Part shown: positions 1 to 8,116 of the stretch, one piece after another
Layout of the letters: every line of letters starts with the position of its first letter
How positions within the stretch are numbered: position 1 is the first letter of the stretch
DNA from: Bacteroidota bacterium
GTDB taxonomy: Bacteria > Bacteroidota > Bacteroidia > Bacteroidales > Dysgonomonadaceae
Assembly: GCA_023424395.1 (NCBI GenBank)
Contig: JAFADY010000063.1
Span: 310,001-374,000, forward strand
Direction of reading: 5' to 3'
Length of the DNA: 64,000 bases
Program-made: the position numbers and the translations under genes
Notes under the pieces: model-generated
The model's database searches: none
Told to the model about the DNA's origin: nothing
What the model saw: only the letters and a program-made list of their open reading frames with translations

Positions 1-1041
1 TATCAAATTGAGTTCGTCGCCGCCCATTGGGCCGTGTTCGGTTTCCCAAACATCGCCGGTAATGGGATGTACAACCGTTCCCTGCGGATTGCGATGCCCG
101 TAACTGTAAATGGTTTTAATAGCGCCGGGCGTATTTACGAACGGATTATCTGACGGAATGCGCCCGTCATCGTGAATGCGATGAATCTTTCCATTGGTGT
201 TATCCAATTTTTGCGGAAAATCGAAATGCTGTCCGCGATCGCCAATACCGAAATAAAGGTGCCCTTTTCCGTCGAAAGCAAGTTTGCATCCGAAGTGATG
301 CCCGCGATCCGTCAACGGTGTTCCTTCAAACAACACTTGTTGATCGGTCAATTTATTGCCTTGCAACCGGGCGCGCATAATGGCCGTGTTGCCCATTCGC
401 TTCTCGCTTTTGGTATCGAGGGCAGAATATGAAATGTATATCCATCCGTTTTTATCGTAATCGGGGTGCAACGCCAAATCCATCAATCCACCTTGCCCGA
501 AAGCCATAATGGGAGGCAATCCTTGAATAGGCGCGGAGAGTTTTCCGTTGGAAAAGGTGTGCAATGTGCCTTTCCTTTCCGAAATAAGCAGATCGCCGTT
601 GGGAAGAAAAGCCAATCCCCACGGAACTTCCAATCCGGTAACAACGGTGTCGATAACGAAGTTGTATTCTTCCGACTTCACAATGCCATCGGCGGTTACA
701 GCAGGTTTCAAAAGAGTTCTGTCGTCAGGAATGCCATTTTTTACGTAAACCGACAATTCTTTGAGCTCTTTATCGGAAAACGTTTTCTCGAAAGCGGGCA
801 TACCTATATCCAAAATTCCGTATTTGATGCTTCGCTCCACGGAAGCTGTCCCCTCTTCTTCCATCCATTGCTTGGCGGCAAATTTCTCTAAGTTATCTCC
901 GTGGCATCCGGCGCAAAACACGCGGTAGTTGGATGCCGCATCGCGAGCCTGAGCCGTACGTGGCATATTTTTGCAGGAATGCGCAACTAAGAGAGCCATA
1001 AACCCGAAACCTAATAGAATGTACAAATTTTTATTTTTCAT
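1..1041 (-). CDS. PQQ-dependent sugar dehydrogenase with N-terminal haem c domain, lipoprotein (C-terminus cut by window edge)
   Basis: The first 347 residues are visible; the gene runs off the left edge. The start at 1041 is followed by a lipoprotein signal with Cys23 in VAHSC. A single c-type haem motif, CAGCH (residues 43-47), lies in a small cytochrome domain. From about residue 155 the sequence (VTGLEVPWGLAF, then many GDG- and GHRNPQG-type motifs, ending ETEHGPMGGDELN) matches the beta-propeller glucose/sorbosone dehydrogenase family related to E. coli YliI. Family members oxidise sugars with PQQ and pass electrons to cytochrome c, so the fused haem domain is a plausible internal acceptor. 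Substrate and PQQ use are inferred. It is anchored in the periplasm or on the cell surface. No partner gene is visible next to it. Confidence 0.85.
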   Translation of the reverse strand, partial: MKNKNLYILLGFGFMALLVAHSCKNMPRTAQARDAASNYRVFCAGCHGDNLEKFAAKQWMEEEGTASVERSIKYGILDIGMPAFEKTFSDKELKELSVYVKNGIPDDRTLLKPAVTADGIVKSEEYNFVIDTVVTGLEVPWGLAFLPNGDLLISERKGTLHTFSNGKLSAPIQGLPPIMAFGQGGLMDLALHPDYDKNGWIYISYSALDTKSEKRMGNTAIMRARLQGNKLTDQQVLFEGTPLTDRGHHFGCKLAFDGKGHLYFGIGDRGQHFDFPQKLDNTNGKIHRIHDDGRIPSDNPFVNTPGAIKTIYSYGHRNPQGTVVHPITGDVWETEHGPMGGDELNLI

Positions 1042-1161
1042 ACGACTTTATGATAAAGGAGTGAGATACAAAAATAGTATAAAATACGAATTTAATGCGG
1101 CTATGTCGGGATTTTATCGCGGAGGATGAGCGCTTTTGGCAAAAACTTCTGCAAAATCTGT

Positions 1162-1169
1162 TATCTTTG
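1162..1169 (+). promoter_or_regulatory. Bacteroidota -7 promoter element upstream of mntP
   Basis: TATCTTTG fits the TAnnTTTG consensus. The nearest upstream TTG (1135-1137) is 24 nt away, a little long for the -33 element. Its position argues that the protein starts at 1192 or 1210, not 1126. Confidence 0.5.
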
Positions 1170-1191
1170 TGCGTTTTTTGAAAAAATAGCT

Positions 1192-1779
1192 GTGGATTTT
1201 ATTTCTATAATGATCATCGCCGTCGGGCTTGCCATGGATTCTTTCGCCGTTTGTATCGGTAAAGGAATGTGCAGGCAACGTTTTTATCTATGGCGATCAT
1301 TTAAGATAGCCCTTGTTTTCGGACTACTTCAGGGGTTGATGCCTTTTGTTGGATACGCTTTAGGGATAGGATTTGCATCGTGGATGCAGCATTTCGATCA
1401 CTGGCTGGCGTTTTTTATTCTCTTGATTATCGGAACTAAAATGATCTACGAAAGTTTGTCGGCAAAACCTGAAATTGATTGTATGGATTGTGATTGCAAC
1501 GGGGAATTGCCGATAAGCTGGAAAAGTGTAACAACACTTGCTTTCGCTACAAGTATCGATGCAATGGCAACGGGGCTGATCTTTGTTTCTTATCCGGGAA
1601 CCATTTTAACCGCTACGTTAACCATTGGTTTGGCAACTTTGCTTTTTGCCTTTTCGGGAATGTTTATCGGGGTGCGATTTGGCAGAAAAATACGGCTGAA
1701 TATCGAAATGTTGGGCGGTGTAATTCTGATATTGATAGGAACGAAAATTCTTTTGCAACACTTGCTTAACGGCGCGTGA
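1192..1779 (+). CDS. mntP: Manganese efflux pump MntP
   Basis: The family is six-helix MntP (old name YebN, DUF204), which exports Mn2+ across the inner membrane. Both duplicated signature segments are present: LAMDSFAV near the N-terminus and ATSIDAMATG in the second half, each with the conserved Asp. A longer frame opens at 1126, but the -7-like element TATCTTTG at 1162-1169 lies inside it, so translation most likely starts at GTG 1192 (195 aa) or ATG 1210 (189 aa); both give the normal family length. The loop after helix 3 is Cys-rich (CMDCDC), which is not part of the usual motif. It is convergent with the following symporter and shares no spacer with it: the two stop codons abut. Confidence 0.88.
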   Translation: MDFISIMIIAVGLAMDSFAVCIGKGMCRQRFYLWRSFKIALVFGLLQGLMPFVGYALGIGFASWMQHFDHWLAFFILLIIGTKMIYESLSAKPEIDCMDCDCNGELPISWKSVTTLAFATSIDAMATGLIFVSYPGTILTATLTIGLATLLFAFSGMFIGVRFGRKIRLNIEMLGGVILILIGTKILLQHLLNGA

Positions 1780-3111
1780 TCACTCTATATCAGAGTTTTT
1801 ATAATAGTCATCGAGGTTTTTTTCTTTCGGTTGATGCAGCTTGCCAAGCGAATTGGCTACTACAACCGAAACCATTGCATCGCCCGTAACATTTACTACC
1901 GTGCGAAGCATATCCAACGGACGGTCGATAGCGAAAATAAGCGCTAAGCCGATGGCTAATTTATCGGCAGGGAAGCCGATGGATTCCAATACAATGACCA
2001 ACATTACCATTCCCGCTCCGGGAACTGCTGCCGAACCAATGGATGCCAACAACGCGGTGAGCACTATTGTCAGTTGGTCGGTAAATTCCAATGGAAAGTG
2101 CAGCGCTTGAGCGATAAAAACTGCGGCAACGGCTTGATACAAACTTGTTCCGTCCATATTCACGGTCGCTCCCACGGGGAGAACAAAACTCGATACTTCA
2201 TTGTCCACGCCCAAATGTTCCGTTACGCGCTCCATTGTTACGGGCAGTGTTGCCGCGCTCGAACTCGTTGAAAAAGCCAATAACTGCGCCGGAGCAATTC
2301 CTCTGAAAAACCATTTCGGTGTTTTTTTCGTGAAAAGATAAATCACGATAAGGTAAAAGCCGATCATAATGGCCAAGCCCGTTATCACTGTGAGCCCGTA
2401 GAAAAGCAGTTTTTGCAGGATTTCCACGTTGTCGGAACTCACGATGATTTGCGCGAGCAAAGCGAAAACGGCAAAAGGCGCCATCAGCATAATTAAATCC
2501 ACCATCTTCAGTACCACTTCGTTCAGCGCATCGATAAGCTTGCTTAAAGGCTTCGCTTTCTCAGGATCGATCAGCAACATACAGATACCGAACAGAATGG
2601 AGAAGAAAATAACCTGCAACATAAGCCCGTTGTTGCTCATCGCGAAAAAAATATTATCGGGAACCATATCCACAAGAAATGTGAGCGGGCTTTCGTTTTC
2701 GTGTTGCGTTGCCTGATGAATGTTGGATGTTATGGACGCGTCCTGCGCATACGTATTGGTCAATTCATCAATGGTTTCGGGCGACATACCCGTGCCCGGT
2801 TTCAATGTATTTACCAAAATCAGCCCGATGGTAATGGCGATAACCGTGGTTGACATATAAATGAGAATGGTGCGGACGCCGATGTTCTTGAAACTCGAAA
2901 TATCTTTCAGGTCGGAAATACCTTTTACCAGCGAAACGAAAATCAAGGGTATAGCGATGAGTTTGAGCAGCTTGATGAAAATAGCTCCAAAAGGGGCGAT
3001 CCAATCGAGAACGAAGTTTTTCCCCCATCCGAATGAGCTCATAAACAGTCCGAATAGGGTGCCAAGCACCATTCCAATAATAATCTGCCAATGCAGCGGG
3101 AGTTTTTTCAT
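1780..3111 (-). CDS. Dicarboxylate/amino acid:cation symporter (GltP/DctA family)
   Basis: This is a 443-residue inner-membrane symporter of the DAACS family, which couples uptake of glutamate, aspartate or C4-dicarboxylates to H+ or Na+. Family signatures are clear: the serine-rich re-entrant loop SSSSAATLPVT, then GATVNMDGTSLY, then GSAAVPGAG, all in the C-terminal half. About eight hydrophobic helices are visible. The start at 3111 gives MKKLPLHWQIIIG, a normal beginning for the family. The exact substrate cannot be read from sequence. It stands alone: the neighbour mntP is convergent and the oligopeptidase gene lies 122 bp upstream. Confidence 0.92.
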   Translation of the reverse strand: MKKLPLHWQIIIGMVLGTLFGLFMSSFGWGKNFVLDWIAPFGAIFIKLLKLIAIPLIFVSLVKGISDLKDISSFKNIGVRTILIYMSTTVIAITIGLILVNTLKPGTGMSPETIDELTNTYAQDASITSNIHQATQHENESPLTFLVDMVPDNIFFAMSNNGLMLQVIFFSILFGICMLLIDPEKAKPLSKLIDALNEVVLKMVDLIMLMAPFAVFALLAQIIVSSDNVEILQKLLFYGLTVITGLAIMIGFYLIVIYLFTKKTPKWFFRGIAPAQLLAFSTSSSAATLPVTMERVTEHLGVDNEVSSFVLPVGATVNMDGTSLYQAVAAVFIAQALHFPLEFTDQLTIVLTALLASIGSAAVPGAGMVMLVIVLESIGFPADKLAIGLALIFAIDRPLDMLRTVVNVTGDAMVSVVVANSLGKLHQPKEKNLDDYYKNSDIE

Positions 3112-3163
3112 TCGCTTGTTTTTAGTGTGTAAAATTATTTCACGCGGTACGGCAATTCTAAAA

Positions 3164-3223
3164 CGCTGATTCCCGCCAATTTTTTTCGCGAATGTTTGCG
3201 AATGAAATCAACGAAAATCAGCG
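3164..3223. repeat. Inverted repeat CGCTGATT/AATCAGCG in an AATCAGCG-type dispersed repeat
   Basis: Arms at 3164-3171 and 3216-3223 are perfect 8-mers. The right half contains the words AATCAACG and AATCAGCG in tandem, a style I recognise from dispersed intergenic repeats in many bacteria. It sits between two minus-strand genes and has no T-tract. Confidence 0.4.
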
Positions 3224-3233
3224 TGAGAATATT

Positions 3234-5378
3234 TTATTCCTCTATTCCAACTCTATTTAAAATGAAAGCGAATTCAAACGCGGTGTCTTTAATTCCGTCG
3301 TATCGGCCGGTGGCGCCGCCGTGTCCGCTGTCCATATTCATTTTCAGCAACACAATGTTATCGTCGGTTTTAAGCGCGCGAAGTTTGGCCACCCATTTGG
3401 TGGGCTCGTGAAACAGCACTTGAGAGTCGTTTATTCCGCCCGTGATGAGCATATTGGGATAGTTTTGCGCTACGGTGTTATCGTAAGGCGAGTAAGAGAG
3501 CATATAGGTATAATATTCTTCCTCGTTGGGATTGCCCCATTCTTCATATTCGCCCGTGGTGAGTGGCAGGGTATCGTCGAGCATCGTGCTTATCACATCC
3601 ACGAATGGTACTTGCGCCACAATGGTTTGATATAAATCGGGACGGGCGTTTGCAACAGCGCCCATCAACAAGCCGCCTGCGCTTCCGCCCATCGCGGCGA
3701 GTTTATTGGCCGATGTATAACCGTCGGCAATAAGTTTTTCGCTGCACGCGATAAAATCGGTAAACGTGTTTTTCTTTTTCAGCAGTTTACCGTCTTCATA
3801 CCATTGTTCGCCAAGGTCGCTTCCGCCGCGTATTTGCGCGATACCGAATACGACGCCACGATCGATCAGGCTGTAAAAACTCGGACTGAAAAACACGTCG
3901 GAACTGTTTCCGTAACTTCCGTAGGAATAGAGTAGTGCGGGGTTGCCGCCGTTTTTCTTTAATCCTTTTTTATAAACAATGGCCATTGGCACTTTCACGC
4001 CATCGGGGGCGGTTGCCCAAAGCCGTTCTACCACGTAATCGTCGGGGGTAAAGCCCGATGGAATTTCCTGCACTTTCAGCACCTTGCTTTCGCCCGTTAA
4101 AATGTTGTATTCATACAATGTGGTGGGGCGGTTGAGCGATGTGTATGAATAACGCACGGAGGTGGAGTCGTACTCGGGATTTCCGCTCAACGACGCGGTG
4201 TACACCGGTTCGGGGAACGAAATGAGTTTGCTTTCGCCACCCGCGATGGGTTTCAATTCCATTTCGGCAAGGCCGTTCTTACGAAATTCGAGCGCCACGT
4301 AATCTTTCAAGATATCTATTCCTTCGATGCGAACGCTATCGTTGTGCGGTACAAATTCTTTCCACGAATCGCGGTTTTCATAGCCTGTGAGTGGTGTTTC
4401 GTAAATTTTCCCGTTCAGGTTCTGACGATCTTTGTAACGGACAAAAAACTTTTCTTTGTGCGGATAAACGCTGTATTCCACATCTTGCACGCGTGGCAGA
4501 AATAGTGTAAACGCGTCAGCGGGTTTGTCGGCCGAAATGTATCTTTCTTCGGAGGTGGTGGAGCTTGCGCTGCCGATGAAAATGTACTGATTGTTTTTGT
4601 CGCCCGAAACGTAGGTGGAGAAACGCGCATCGGTTTCTTCATAAACAAGCGTGCTTTTGGGCGCGTCCAACATTTGGCGGTGAATTTGGTAAGAGCGCAA
4701 CGTTTGGTCTATGATGCCGTAAAAGAGCGTTTTATTATCGTTTGCCCAAGCAACCGATGTGGCTCCGTTTACGCTGAATCCTACATTTTCGCCCGAAGCC
4801 AAGTCTTTTATTTTAAGAATAAACTCGGCATACGAACCGGTTTCGTTATAAAAATAAGCAGCTTTGCTGTTATCGGGGCTGATGGAGTATCCGCGGAAAA
4901 TGAAAGCGGGTTTACCTTCGGCCATTTCATTTAGATTGAAAAGTACTTCTTCGGGCGCGCTCATCGTGCCTTTTCGGCGGAGATAGGTGCGGTATTGTTT
5001 TCCTTTTTCGGTGCGGCTGTAATAGAAATAGCCGTCTTTAAAAGATGGGTACGAATCATCGTCTTCTTTCATCCGTCCGACGATTTCGTCATAAATTGTT
5101 TCCTGCAACGCTTTTGTGGACGCCATCACCGTATCGGTATACGCGTTTTCGGCGGTGAGATACTCAATTACTTTTGGATTGTTTTTGTCTTTTGTCCAAA
5201 AGTAGTTGTCGATGCGCTGTTTCCCGAAATTGGTAAACGTGTCGGGTAGTATTTCCGCAACGGGTGGCGCGGGAAAATCGGATTGTTTTAAAATTTTCAC
5301 TTCTTCTTTTTTAGTTGTACAAGATGCAATTGTTAGCAATACAGCGCATAAAAGCACGCCAAATTTTACGTTTTTCAT
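3234..5378 (-). CDS. Secreted S9 family prolyl oligopeptidase / oligopeptidase B-like lipoprotein
   Basis: A 714-residue serine peptidase with an N-terminal lipoprotein signal (Cys20 in LTIASC), so it is likely periplasmic or surface-anchored. An N-terminal beta-propeller is followed by an alpha/beta-hydrolase domain. The catalytic triad can be placed: Ser566 in GGSAGG, Asp651 in GGINDSQV, His686 in DSGHGG. The closest family is oligopeptidase B (PtrB), about 690 residues in E. coli; these enzymes cut short peptides after basic residues or proline. Cleavage specificity here is inferred from the family only. The -7-like element at 5398-5405 lies just upstream. Confidence 0.93.
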   Translation of the reverse strand: MKNVKFGVLLCAVLLTIASCTTKKEEVKILKQSDFPAPPVAEILPDTFTNFGKQRIDNYFWTKDKNNPKVIEYLTAENAYTDTVMASTKALQETIYDEIVGRMKEDDDSYPSFKDGYFYYSRTEKGKQYRTYLRRKGTMSAPEEVLFNLNEMAEGKPAFIFRGYSISPDNSKAAYFYNETGSYAEFILKIKDLASGENVGFSVNGATSVAWANDNKTLFYGIIDQTLRSYQIHRQMLDAPKSTLVYEETDARFSTYVSGDKNNQYIFIGSASSTTSEERYISADKPADAFTLFLPRVQDVEYSVYPHKEKFFVRYKDRQNLNGKIYETPLTGYENRDSWKEFVPHNDSVRIEGIDILKDYVALEFRKNGLAEMELKPIAGGESKLISFPEPVYTASLSGNPEYDSTSVRYSYTSLNRPTTLYEYNILTGESKVLKVQEIPSGFTPDDYVVERLWATAPDGVKVPMAIVYKKGLKKNGGNPALLYSYGSYGNSSDVFFSPSFYSLIDRGVVFGIAQIRGGSDLGEQWYEDGKLLKKKNTFTDFIACSEKLIADGYTSANKLAAMGGSAGGLLMGAVANARPDLYQTIVAQVPFVDVISTMLDDTLPLTTGEYEEWGNPNEEEYYTYMLSYSPYDNTVAQNYPNMLITGGINDSQVLFHEPTKWVAKLRALKTDDNIVLLKMNMDSGHGGATGRYDGIKDTAFEFAFILNRVGIEE

Positions 5379-5397
5379 ATTTATTACTTTAGTTTTG

Positions 5398-5405
5398 CAA
5401 ATTTA
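5398..5405 (-). promoter_or_regulatory. -7 element for the S9 peptidase gene
   Basis: On the minus strand this reads TAAATTTG, matching TAnnTTTG, 20 nt from the start codon. No clear -33 TTG was found at the usual spacing. Confidence 0.4.
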
Positions 5406-5477
5406 CATAATTATTACGAAAGAATAGGGTGAACAAATTTTTTTAACCGCTGTTATATGGGTTGCTTAATGAAATAT

Positions 5478-6113
5478 ATGAAAAAATTGTTTTTTGTATG
5501 GATGTTGGCTTTGCCGCTGGGCGTTTTTGCTCAAACAAAACCGCAACCACCCATTCCGGTGGAATTACTAATCGGTCATAACCGGATGAATGTAACGATG
5601 TCTGTTAATAAACCGATTATCGGTAATTGGCGTTTCAACAACATTACATCGGTGGCAGCCGATTATAAAAATACGCGAAGCGAAACCGAGTTGGTGGTGG
5701 TAAATTCTCTTGTGTATCAATTGCATCCTTACTTTGGTGCATCGGGAGGATTGCAGTATCACTTTCTGAAAGGACTTGTGCCGAATGTGGCATTTCACGC
5801 GTCTTATGCCGATCCTACCTGGCTTCTAGTACTAACGCCTTACATGAACATGTTGCCCAACCGAAACCTGGAAACGGTTGCTATTGCGGAATTCAAACCC
5901 CAACTTTCGGAGAATCTGAAGCTATTCACCCGTGCGCAAGCACTCTATAACCACGATCTAACCGAAAACTTTCACGATCGCAGCTACTATTATTTCCGAT
6001 TGGGATTATCGGTTCGGAAATTTACATTTGGCGTTGCCGCCAATTTAGATTATTACGGACCGAATCGTGCTTACAAAGACAATTTCGGAGGATTTTTGGA
6101 AGTGGGTATTTAG
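5478..6113 (+). CDS. Conserved secreted protein of unknown function, probable small outer-membrane barrel
   Basis: I do not recognise a named family. From ATG 5478 the protein has 211 residues and begins with a standard signal peptide (MKKLFFVWMLALPLGVFAQ, cleavage after FAQ). ATGs at 5457 and 5469 are also in frame but would only lengthen the signal peptide. The mature part has alternating strand-like segments with many aromatic residues, glycines and asparagines (for example YFRLGLSVRKFTFGVAANLDYYG) and ends in a short hydrophobic strand, FLEVGI. This is what a small eight- to ten-stranded outer-membrane barrel looks like, but the fold is inferred. It ends 7 nt from the convergent lrp-type gene. 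Confidence 0.7.
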   Translation: MKKLFFVWMLALPLGVFAQTKPQPPIPVELLIGHNRMNVTMSVNKPIIGNWRFNNITSVAADYKNTRSETELVVVNSLVYQLHPYFGASGGLQYHFLKGLVPNVAFHASYADPTWLLVLTPYMNMLPNRNLETVAIAEFKPQLSENLKLFTRAQALYNHDLTENFHDRSYYYFRLGLSVRKFTFGVAANLDYYGPNRAYKDNFGGFLEVGI

Positions 6114-6120
6114 AGCAGAT

Positions 6121-6591
6121 CTATTCCTGGCTCTCCACAATGCCGTACGATTGTTTTACTTCTTCCATAACAAACACGCTGTGGATTCCTGCAATATAAT
6201 CGAATTTTCCTAACGTATTTATCAAAAAGGACTGATAGTATTTCATGTCGGGAGCCTGGATTTTAAGCAGATAGTCGTATTCGCCAGAAATATTGTAACA
6301 TTCGGTTACTTCGGGAATATCAGTGATGAACTTTGTGAACTCATTGGCAATTTTTGGGTTGATTTGTGTGAGTTTTAAGTTGCAAAACACCCCGAAACCC
6401 CGGTTCAACTTTTCGTAATCCAAAATAGCAACATACTTTTTAATTAAGCCTTCTTTTTCGAGTTTCCGCACTCTATCGTAAACAGGAGTTGTGGATAGAT
6501 TCACTTTTGCCGCTAATTCTTTGTTTGTGAGGCGGCAATTAGTCTGTAATGCTTTGAGAATTCGTAAGTCGATGTTGTCAAGTTGATACAT
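6121..6591 (-). CDS. Lrp/AsnC family transcriptional regulator
   Basis: A 156-residue feast/famine regulator. Residues 1-60 form the winged helix-turn-helix (DLRILKALQTNCRLTNKELA, then STTPVYDRVRKLE); residues 65-150 are the RAM ligand-binding domain. It is divergent from metY across a 191-bp spacer that carries two perfect inverted repeats, one of them over the metY -33 box. The simplest reading is that this protein controls metY, and perhaps itself, in response to an amino acid such as methionine; the ligand is inferred from context only. Confidence 0.92.
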   Translation of the reverse strand: MYQLDNIDLRILKALQTNCRLTNKELAAKVNLSTTPVYDRVRKLEKEGLIKKYVAILDYEKLNRGFGVFCNLKLTQINPKIANEFTKFITDIPEVTECYNISGEYDYLLKIQAPDMKYYQSFLINTLGKFDYIAGIHSVFVMEEVKQSYGIVESQE

Positions 6592-6660
6592 AAAAGATAT
6601 TTCTTCTGTTTTGGTTATAATTTACATCTCCAATAATTGATATTTTCTTTTTCAAATGGT

Positions 6661-6676
6661 AAATATAGGTATATTT
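6661..6676. promoter_or_regulatory. Inverted repeat AAATATA-GG-TATATTT in the lrp-metY spacer
   Basis: Perfect 7-bp arms with a 2-bp spacer. The centre is 35.5 bp upstream of the centre of the second inverted repeat, a spacing compatible with two Lrp-type dimers on one face of DNA. The sequence is A+T-rich, so chance is possible. Confidence 0.4.
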
Positions 6677-6695
6677 TCTGTATTAATTGATTTTA

Positions 6696-6712
6696 TTGGA
6701 TAATATATCCAA
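6696..6712. promoter_or_regulatory. Candidate operator TTGGATA-N3-TATCCAA over the metY -33 box
   Basis: Perfect 7-bp arms with a 3-bp spacer (17 bp in total, the usual size of an Lrp/AsnC site). The first three bases are the TTG of the metY promoter, so a bound protein would block or contact RNA polymerase. Confidence 0.5.
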
Positions 6713-6727
6713 ATAGGTGTATTTTTG
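6696..6727 (+). promoter_or_regulatory. metY promoter: TTG, 21 nt, TATTTTTG
   Basis: The -33 element TTG at 6696-6698 and the -7 element TATTTTTG at 6720-6727 match the Bacteroidota sigma-ABfr consensus with a normal spacing. The predicted 5' leader is about 50 nt and is built from near-repeats of the word AACTCAAA. Confidence 0.65.
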
Positions 6728-6782
6728 CAGAGAATAACTGATCACTCCAAACTCGGAGCTCAAAACTCAAAACTAACTCATT

Positions 6783-8057
6783 ATGTCAGAAAAAAATTAT
6801 AAATTCGAAACGCTGCAAATTCATGCAGGACAAACCGTTGATCCGAGCGGATCGCGTGCCGTACCCATTTATCAGACTACATCGTACGTTTTTGAAAGTG
6901 CCGAACAGGCTGCCGGGCGCTTTGCATTGACCGACATCGGAAATATTTATACCCGTTTAACAAATCCCACAACCGCAGTTGTGGATGAACGTGTTGCAAA
7001 ACTCGAAGGTGGATCGGCAGGAATAACCGCGGCATCGGGTTCGGCAGCAATCACTTACGCCGTTTTAAATATTGCCGAAAGCGGCGATAATATTGTGGCT
7101 GCGAGCACTTTGTACGGCGGAACATTTAATCTTTTTAGTGTTACGTTGCCTAAATTGGGCGTAACCGCATCTTTTGTCGATCCCGATGCTCCCGAGAATT
7201 TCGAAAAAGCGATTAACGATAAAACGAAAGCTATTTTTATCGAAACCATCGGCAATCCCGGCATTAATCTCATCGATATTGAAGCCGTTGCCGCTATCGC
7301 ACACAAACACGGGCTACCGCTCATTGTGGACAATACCTTCGGCACGCCGTACCTAATTCGTCCCATTGAGCACGGCGCCGATATCGTGGTGCATTCTGCC
7401 ACAAAATTCCTTGGCGGACATGGAACTACGTTGGGCGGTGTGATTGTGGAATCGGGCAAATTTGATTGGAAAAACGGTAATTTCCCCGGGTTTATCGAAC
7501 CCGATTCGCATTACAACGGATTGGTTTTCGGCGATTTGGGAGCGATAGCGTTTACTACCAAAATTCGTGCGCAGTTGTTGCGCGATACGGGTGCCGCAAT
7601 TGCTCCGTTTTCATCTTTCCTGTTGTTACAGGGAATTGAGACGTTGTCGCTTCGCGTGGAACGCCACGTAGAAAATACCCGACAGGTGGTGGATTTCTTA
7701 TCGAACCACGCCAAAGTTTCGTGGGTAAATTATCCGAACTTGGAAGGAAATAAATACAAAGCGTTAGCAGACAAATATTTCCCGAATGGAGCAGGCTCAA
7801 TTTTTACGTTTGGCATTGCCGGTGGTAAAGAAGCTGCCCCCACGTTTATAAATTCGTTGGAATTGTTCTCAAATTTGGCGAATGTGGCCGATGCGAAATC
7901 GTTGGTGATTCACCCGGCAACCACTACTCACGCTCAGTTAAGCGATGATGAAATGAAATCTGCCGGCGTTTCGCCCGATATGATCCGTCTTTCCATCGGC
8001 ATTGAAAATATCGATGATATTTTAGCGGATTTGGAGCAGGCGTTGGAGAGAATTTAA
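6783..8057 (+). CDS. metY: O-acetylhomoserine sulfhydrylase (aminocarboxypropyltransferase)
   Basis: A 424-residue PLP enzyme of the Cys/Met metabolism class. The PLP lysine is Lys208 in SATKFLGGHG. The long C-terminal half and motifs YTRLTNPTT, VVDNTFGTPYL and HPATTTHAQL are those of MetY, which makes homocysteine from O-acetylhomoserine and sulfide in the cytoplasm. Cystathionine gamma-synthase is a less likely alternative because of the length and the GHGTTLGG segment. It is divergent from an Lrp-type regulator and ends in a strong terminator. No SAM riboswitch is visible in the short leader. Confidence 0.93.
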   Translation: MSEKNYKFETLQIHAGQTVDPSGSRAVPIYQTTSYVFESAEQAAGRFALTDIGNIYTRLTNPTTAVVDERVAKLEGGSAGITAASGSAAITYAVLNIAESGDNIVAASTLYGGTFNLFSVTLPKLGVTASFVDPDAPENFEKAINDKTKAIFIETIGNPGINLIDIEAVAAIAHKHGLPLIVDNTFGTPYLIRPIEHGADIVVHSATKFLGGHGTTLGGVIVESGKFDWKNGNFPGFIEPDSHYNGLVFGDLGAIAFTTKIRAQLLRDTGAAIAPFSSFLLLQGIETLSLRVERHVENTRQVVDFLSNHAKVSWVNYPNLEGNKYKALADKYFPNGAGSIFTFGIAGGKEAAPTFINSLELFSNLANVADAKSLVIHPATTTHAQLSDDEMKSAGVSPDMIRLSIGIENIDDILADLEQALERI

Positions 8058-8059
8058 CA

Positions 8060-8104
8060 AATAATAAGAATGTCGGCAAACGCCGACATTCTTATTATTT
8101 TTGA
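8060..8104. terminator. Strong hairpin terminator between metY and the OPT transporter gene
   Basis: A perfect 18-bp stem (8060-8077 with 8082-8099) closes on an AAAC loop and is followed by T's on the plus strand. It lies between convergent genes and could serve both. Confidence 0.85.
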
Positions 8105-8116
8105 CTGTTGAATAAT

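Noticed and set aside
1126..1191. Upstream start for mntP
   Set aside because: A promoter element lies inside it and the residues do not fit the family.
6728..6782. SAM riboswitch in the metY leader
   Set aside because: The leader is only about 50 nt and shows no stem-junction structure; repression by the divergent Lrp-type protein is more likely.
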